A stretch of DNA of 24,993 bases from UBA1189 sp045544835 (lineage in GTDB: Bacteria; Bacteroidota; Bacteroidia; Bacteroidales; Bacteroidaceae). The stretch's first letter is position 1. Each line of letters begins with the position of its first letter. Positions 22,574 to 24,993 of the stretch are shown in pieces. The stretch spans positions 1 through 24,993 of the forward strand of contig JAZPZS010000133.1 in assembly GCA_045544835.1 (NCBI GenBank), in the 5' to 3' direction. The translations under genes were made by a program, and so were the position numbers. The notes under the pieces were generated by a model, which made no database searches, was not told the DNA's origin, and worked only from the letters and a program-made list of their open reading frames with translations.

Positions 22574-23809
22574 ATGAAGAGTACATTTTCAACTATCTTC
22601 TACCTGAAAAGACAGGCAGCAAGAAAAGACGGAACAGTACCCGTAATGGGTAGAATCACAGTAGATGGAACGCAAACGCAGTTCAGTTGTAAGATTACTA
22701 TTGACCCGAAGGTATGGGATACCAAAAGTGGTCGTGCCACCGGACGAAGTGCAGCCGCCATCGAAGCCAACCGTATGCTTGACAATATGCGTGTGAGCAT
22801 CAACAAGCACTACCGTGAGATTATGGATAGGGATAACTATGTTACTGCAGAAAAAGTAAAGAATGCCTTTCTCGGACTGGAACACCGTTGTCGCACTTTG
22901 CTTCAAGTCTTCAAACAGCATAATGAAGACTACGAAAAGATGTATGAAGCAGGAATGAAAGCCAAAGCTACACTATTGAAGTATCAATGCGTGTACCGTC
23001 ATTTAGAAGAGTTTATCTATCAGCGTTACCATGTCAGAGATATTGCGTTGAAAGAATTGACACCTGCATTCATATCAGATTTTGACATCTTTTTGAGAAC
23101 AGAGAAGAATTGTTGCACCAATACTGTATGGCTATATCTTTGTCCTTTGCGTACAATGGTTTCAATTGCTATCAGTAATGAATGGTTAAGCCGTGATCCA
23201 TTCCGTGATTATGAGGTTAAGAAAGAACAAACTACCCGTTACTTTTTGACAAAAGATGAAATCCGTCTCCTTATGGACGGCAAATTAAAGAATGCCAAGC
23301 AGGAACTATATCGTGATTTATTCGTGTTCTGCATCTTCACAGGATTGAGTTTCTCGGATATGCGTAACTTGTCGGAAGAGAACATCCGCACCTATTTTGA
23401 TGAACACCTTTGGATAAGCATCAACCGACAAAAGACAGGAGTACAATCCAATATCCGCTTGTTGGATATTCCAAAGAAGATTTTGGAAAAGTATCGTGGA
23501 CTCCGTGAAGACGGCAAGATTTTCAGCGTACCTCATTATATGACTTGTCTATACGGCATTCGTGCCGTTGCCAAACGATGCGGAATTACCAAGCACCTTA
23601 CCTGGCACATGAGCCGCCACACAATGGCAACAGAAATCTGTCTGACCAATGGCGTGCCCATTGAAACGGTTAGTTCTATCCTCGGACACAAAAACATTAC
23701 CACGACACAGATTTACGCAAAAATCACCAAAGAGAAACTCAATCAGGATATGGAAAACCTATCTACACGATTGGGAAATATCGAAGAGTATGTTGCTAAT
23801 GCTTTATAG
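22574..23809 (+). CDS. int: Tyrosine recombinase / integrase, IntDOT type
   Basis: The 411-aa protein has an N-terminal arm-binding domain (MKSTFSTIFYLKRQ, TQFSCKITIDPKVWD), a core-binding domain (residues about 110-215, SAM-like) and a catalytic domain. Visible active-site residues are Arg247 (ELYRDLF), Lys287 (INRQKTG), His345 and Arg348 (WHMSRHT), His372 (LGHKN) and nucleophile Tyr381 (TTQIYAKI). The position of the usual first Arg is Ser259 (TGLSFSD), exactly as I recall for IntDOT of CTnDOT, which is also 411 aa. It should integrate and excise the element. The frame is open back to 22496, but the family begins MKSTFS, so I chose 22574. The RhuM-like gene starts 12 bases after its stop. 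Confidence 0.95.
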   Translation: MKSTFSTIFYLKRQAARKDGTVPVMGRITVDGTQTQFSCKITIDPKVWDTKSGRATGRSAAAIEANRMLDNMRVSINKHYREIMDRDNYVTAEKVKNAFLGLEHRCRTLLQVFKQHNEDYEKMYEAGMKAKATLLKYQCVYRHLEEFIYQRYHVRDIALKELTPAFISDFDIFLRTEKNCCTNTVWLYLCPLRTMVSIAISNEWLSRDPFRDYEVKKEQTTRYFLTKDEIRLLMDGKLKNAKQELYRDLFVFCIFTGLSFSDMRNLSEENIRTYFDEHLWISINRQKTGVQSNIRLLDIPKKILEKYRGLREDGKIFSVPHYMTCLYGIRAVAKRCGITKHLTWHMSRHTMATEICLTNGVPIETVSSILGHKNITTTQIYAKITKEKLNQDMENLSTRLGNIEEYVANAL

Positions 23810-23821
23810 AAGGAGGTTGCT

Positions 23822-24220
23822 ATGAAACGGAACATCATAAAAATAGAGAGTAAAGCGGTAATCGTTACCACTGCCCCGACAGGTAACTATATAGATAACG
23901 AATTGGGTAACGGAATATGGATGACGGTATGGGAAATTGCTGAGGCATTCAATGTAAGCGGTACGGCTGTTGTCAGTGCTATAAAGGCTATCCGAAAGGC
24001 TGATATACTCAACGATTACGAAGTTTGCAAGTATATCTGTTTGGACAATGGAAATACAGCAGATGTTTATTCATTGGAAATGATAATTCCCATTGCGTTC
24101 CGACTGAATACCTATTACACCGACATCTTCCGCAAGTGGATTGTAAGTAAGGTGTATGAGAAGAAAACATCTGAACGGCAATTCTATATACATATTCCTA
24201 ACGGTGGTTATAGTTGTTGA
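23822..24220 (+). CDS. Small RhuM-like DNA-binding protein of the conjugative element
   Basis: The 132-aa protein has a winged-helix-like N-terminal domain: GIWMTVWEIAEAFNVSGTAVVSAIKAI, with a predicted recognition helix around residues 48-60. YSLEMIIPIAFRLNTYYTDIFRKWIVSKVYE follows. The order 'IAE-F-VS ... Y-L-MII-I-R-N---FR-W' resembles the N-terminal part of RhuM (virulence protein) and related prophage anti-repressor-type proteins, but the catalytic-looking or C-terminal extensions are absent. It follows int by 12 bases with AGAAGGAGG shortly before the ATG, an unusually good Shine-Dalgarno-like sequence for this phylum. Its role may be regulation of integration or excision. A convergent hairpin ends the transcript. 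Resemblance to RhuM is moderate. Confidence 0.72.
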   Translation: MKRNIIKIESKAVIVTTAPTGNYIDNELGNGIWMTVWEIAEAFNVSGTAVVSAIKAIRKADILNDYEVCKYICLDNGNTADVYSLEMIIPIAFRLNTYYTDIFRKWIVSKVYEKKTSERQFYIHIPNGGYSC

Positions 24221-24229
24221 GTAGCAACC

Positions 24230-24275
24230 AACGAAAGACGGACAATCTCGCATTTGGGATTGTCCGTCTTTCGTT
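24230..24275. terminator. Bidirectional terminator, 18-bp perfect stem
   Basis: AACGAAAGACGGACAATC (24230-24247) pairs exactly with GATTGTCCGTCTTTCGTT (24258-24275) around a 10-base loop. It lies between the convergent RhuM-like gene and the HTH gene ending at 24276; its right arm abuts that stop codon. Ts flank it in the + direction (TTTT at 24274-24277). Confidence 0.8.
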
Positions 24276-24587
24276 TTAGGTAGTATTATGGTTAATCGGT
24301 TTCTTGTAATTGTCCGCCAAAAGTTTTTGAACATCCTGTTCCCGATAAAGCACCTTACCTCCTAGATGTATATAAGGTAAGGTCATGGCATTCCGATATT
24401 CCTGCAAGGTACGGCGGCTTACCTTCATTATCTGCGACACCTCCTTGTCTGTCAAATATCGGTTACCGCCCATCAATGGGCGGTGTTCACGGATTATCGT
24501 GCCCATCTTCTTGTTGCACTCCTTCATAGTGTAGTAGATGGAGGCAATAGGCTCATCATCCAATGTCAATACTTTCTTGTTCATCAT
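24276..24587 (-). CDS. HTH_17 excisionase-like DNA-binding protein (Xis-type)
   Basis: The 103-aa basic protein has a MerR/excisionase-like winged helix at residues about 44-94: RYLTDKEVSQIMKVSRRTLQEYRN, a wing LPYIHLGGKVLYREQDVQKLL. Such HTH_17 proteins are the usual recombination directionality factors of Bacteroides conjugative elements; CTnDOT has two adjacent ones, Xis2c and Xis2d. This is the second of a pair here, 30 bases after the first on the same strand. It is likely to bend attachment-site DNA and favour excision. Which Xis it corresponds to cannot be told by eye. A second ATG (MNKK) follows the first codon immediately. Confidence 0.85.
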   Translation of the reverse strand: MMNKKVLTLDDEPIASIYYTMKECNKKMGTIIREHRPLMGGNRYLTDKEVSQIMKVSRRTLQEYRNAMTLPYIHLGGKVLYREQDVQKLLADNYKKPINHNTT

Positions 24588-24617
24588 TCTACTTTGGATT
24601 TAGTGGTTTGTAAATTC

Positions 24618-24905
24618 TTACTTGGGAAACATTGTCTTTACCAATGGCAATAGTCTTACAACCTCTTCGGGAGAATAGTAAAACTTGCGGTTGATTTGGG
24701 TGTACCCAATCAGACGGTTATCCCTCATGGTCTGCAATGTGCGTGGACTGATGCGGAGCTGTAAGCAGACCTCCTGACCGTCCAGCCATTGTGCCAATCG
24801 TTTCTCATTACACTTGTGTTGCAGGGTGTAAACCTTCTCTGTCAGCGACCTCATCTCCGTGAGCATCGCTTCAAATGTTTTTTTCTCAATAGTTACTACT
24901 TCCAT
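24618..24905 (-). CDS. HTH_17 excisionase-like protein, first gene of the pair
   Basis: The 95-aa protein has a short coiled-coil-like N-terminus (TFEAMLTEMRSLTEKVYTLQHK) and then an HTH_17 domain: WLDGQEVCLQLRISPRTLQTMRDNRLIGYTQINRKFYYSPEEVVRLL. The recognition helix is in SPRTLQTMRDN and the wing in INRKFYY. The frame is open beyond 24905, but I chose ATG 24905 (MEVVTIEKKTF) because the extra N-terminal residues look non-coding and a -7 box lies within them at 24928. It is likely the partner directionality factor of the following gene, transcribed with it towards int. Role inferred from family and location. Confidence 0.85.
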   Translation of the reverse strand: MEVVTIEKKTFEAMLTEMRSLTEKVYTLQHKCNEKRLAQWLDGQEVCLQLRISPRTLQTMRDNRLIGYTQINRKFYYSPEEVVRLLPLVKTMFPK

Positions 24906-24927
24906 ACGCGATAAAATTTGTTTGCTG

Positions 24928-24935
24928 CAAAAGTA
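24928..24935 (-). promoter_or_regulatory. -7 box (TACTTTTG, minus strand) for the excisionase-like pair
   Basis: CAAAAGTA on the + strand reads TACTTTTG on the minus strand, matching TAnnTTTG, 22 bases before the ATG at 24905. This supports the short start for that gene. Confidence 0.55.
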
Positions 24936-24993
24936 GCCTGCAATATGCTGATTCTGCGTTTTTCTCACCCTTGTTGCCGTATCTGGCACACTT

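Larger units (their letters stand above)
22224..24993. mobile_element. Left end of a CTnDOT-type integrative conjugative element (continues past the window)
   Basis: The segment holds an IntDOT-type integrase gene next to a matching target motif, a DNA-binding protein gene and two HTH_17 genes resembling excision factors. It is visibly more AT-rich than the GC-rich trpS beside it. No transfer, tetQ or rte genes are within the window, so completeness and cargo are unknown. The other end lies beyond 24993. Confidence 0.75.

Noticed and set aside
1..24993. CRISPR arrays, tRNA or rRNA genes
   Set aside because: I saw no regularly spaced repeats and no cloverleaf or rRNA-like sequence; a covariance-model scan was not possible.

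Overview
The window is a chromosomal stretch from a Bacteroidales bacterium (Bacteroides/Prevotella-like; the genus cannot be fixed from the sequence). Supporting signs are the DUF4837 lipoprotein, the PpiD/LptC/TPR/outer-membrane-protein/coaX gene string, several promoters of the Bacteroidetes type (-7 box TAnnTTTG, in one case with TTTG 19 bases upstream), no clear Shine-Dalgarno sequences, and a CTnDOT-type integrase at the right end.

Left part (1-4389, + strand): a gene cut by the window start encodes a predicted periplasmic domain, one membrane span and a cytoplasmic helix-turn-helix. A DUF4837 lipoprotein gene follows. Next is a 549-base gap holding a MITE-like element with a perfect 39-bp terminal inverted repeat, then a small secreted DUF4488-like protein. 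The last gene has the same N-terminal domain as the first, but joined to a TonB C-terminal domain. This paralogue pair with exchanged C-terminal modules is the most novel protein-level signal in the window.

Middle (4436-14409): a minus-strand run of glutamine synthetase, DUF362/ferredoxin protein and DNA polymerase IV (dinB); a divergent MalY/PatB-type C-S lyase; a minus-strand fumarylacetoacetate-hydrolase-family enzyme; an SUI1/YciH factor; a minus-strand ManC-type mannose-1-phosphate guanylyltransferase with a cupin domain; rhamnulose-1-phosphate aldolase (rhaD) behind a textbook Bacteroidetes promoter; and a minus-strand outer-membrane porin. Convergent gene ends are marked by hairpins.

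Envelope block (14638-21011, minus strand): coaX, a beta-barrel outer-membrane protein, a TPR protein, lptC and a PpiD-like periplasmic chaperone, closely packed in the order coaX to ppiD. trpS lies upstream on the same strand.

Right end (about 22224-24993 and beyond): the start of an integrative conjugative element of the CTnDOT type. It carries a 411-aa integrase with IntDOT-type catalytic residues (Ser in place of the first catalytic Arg), a RhuM-like DNA-binding protein, and two small HTH_17 proteins on the opposite strand that resemble the excision factors of such elements. The proposed left junction, GCAAAGTTAC at 22224-22233, fits the CTnDOT target consensus and also contains the -7 box of trpS. 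The element would therefore supply everything upstream of that box in the trpS promoter.
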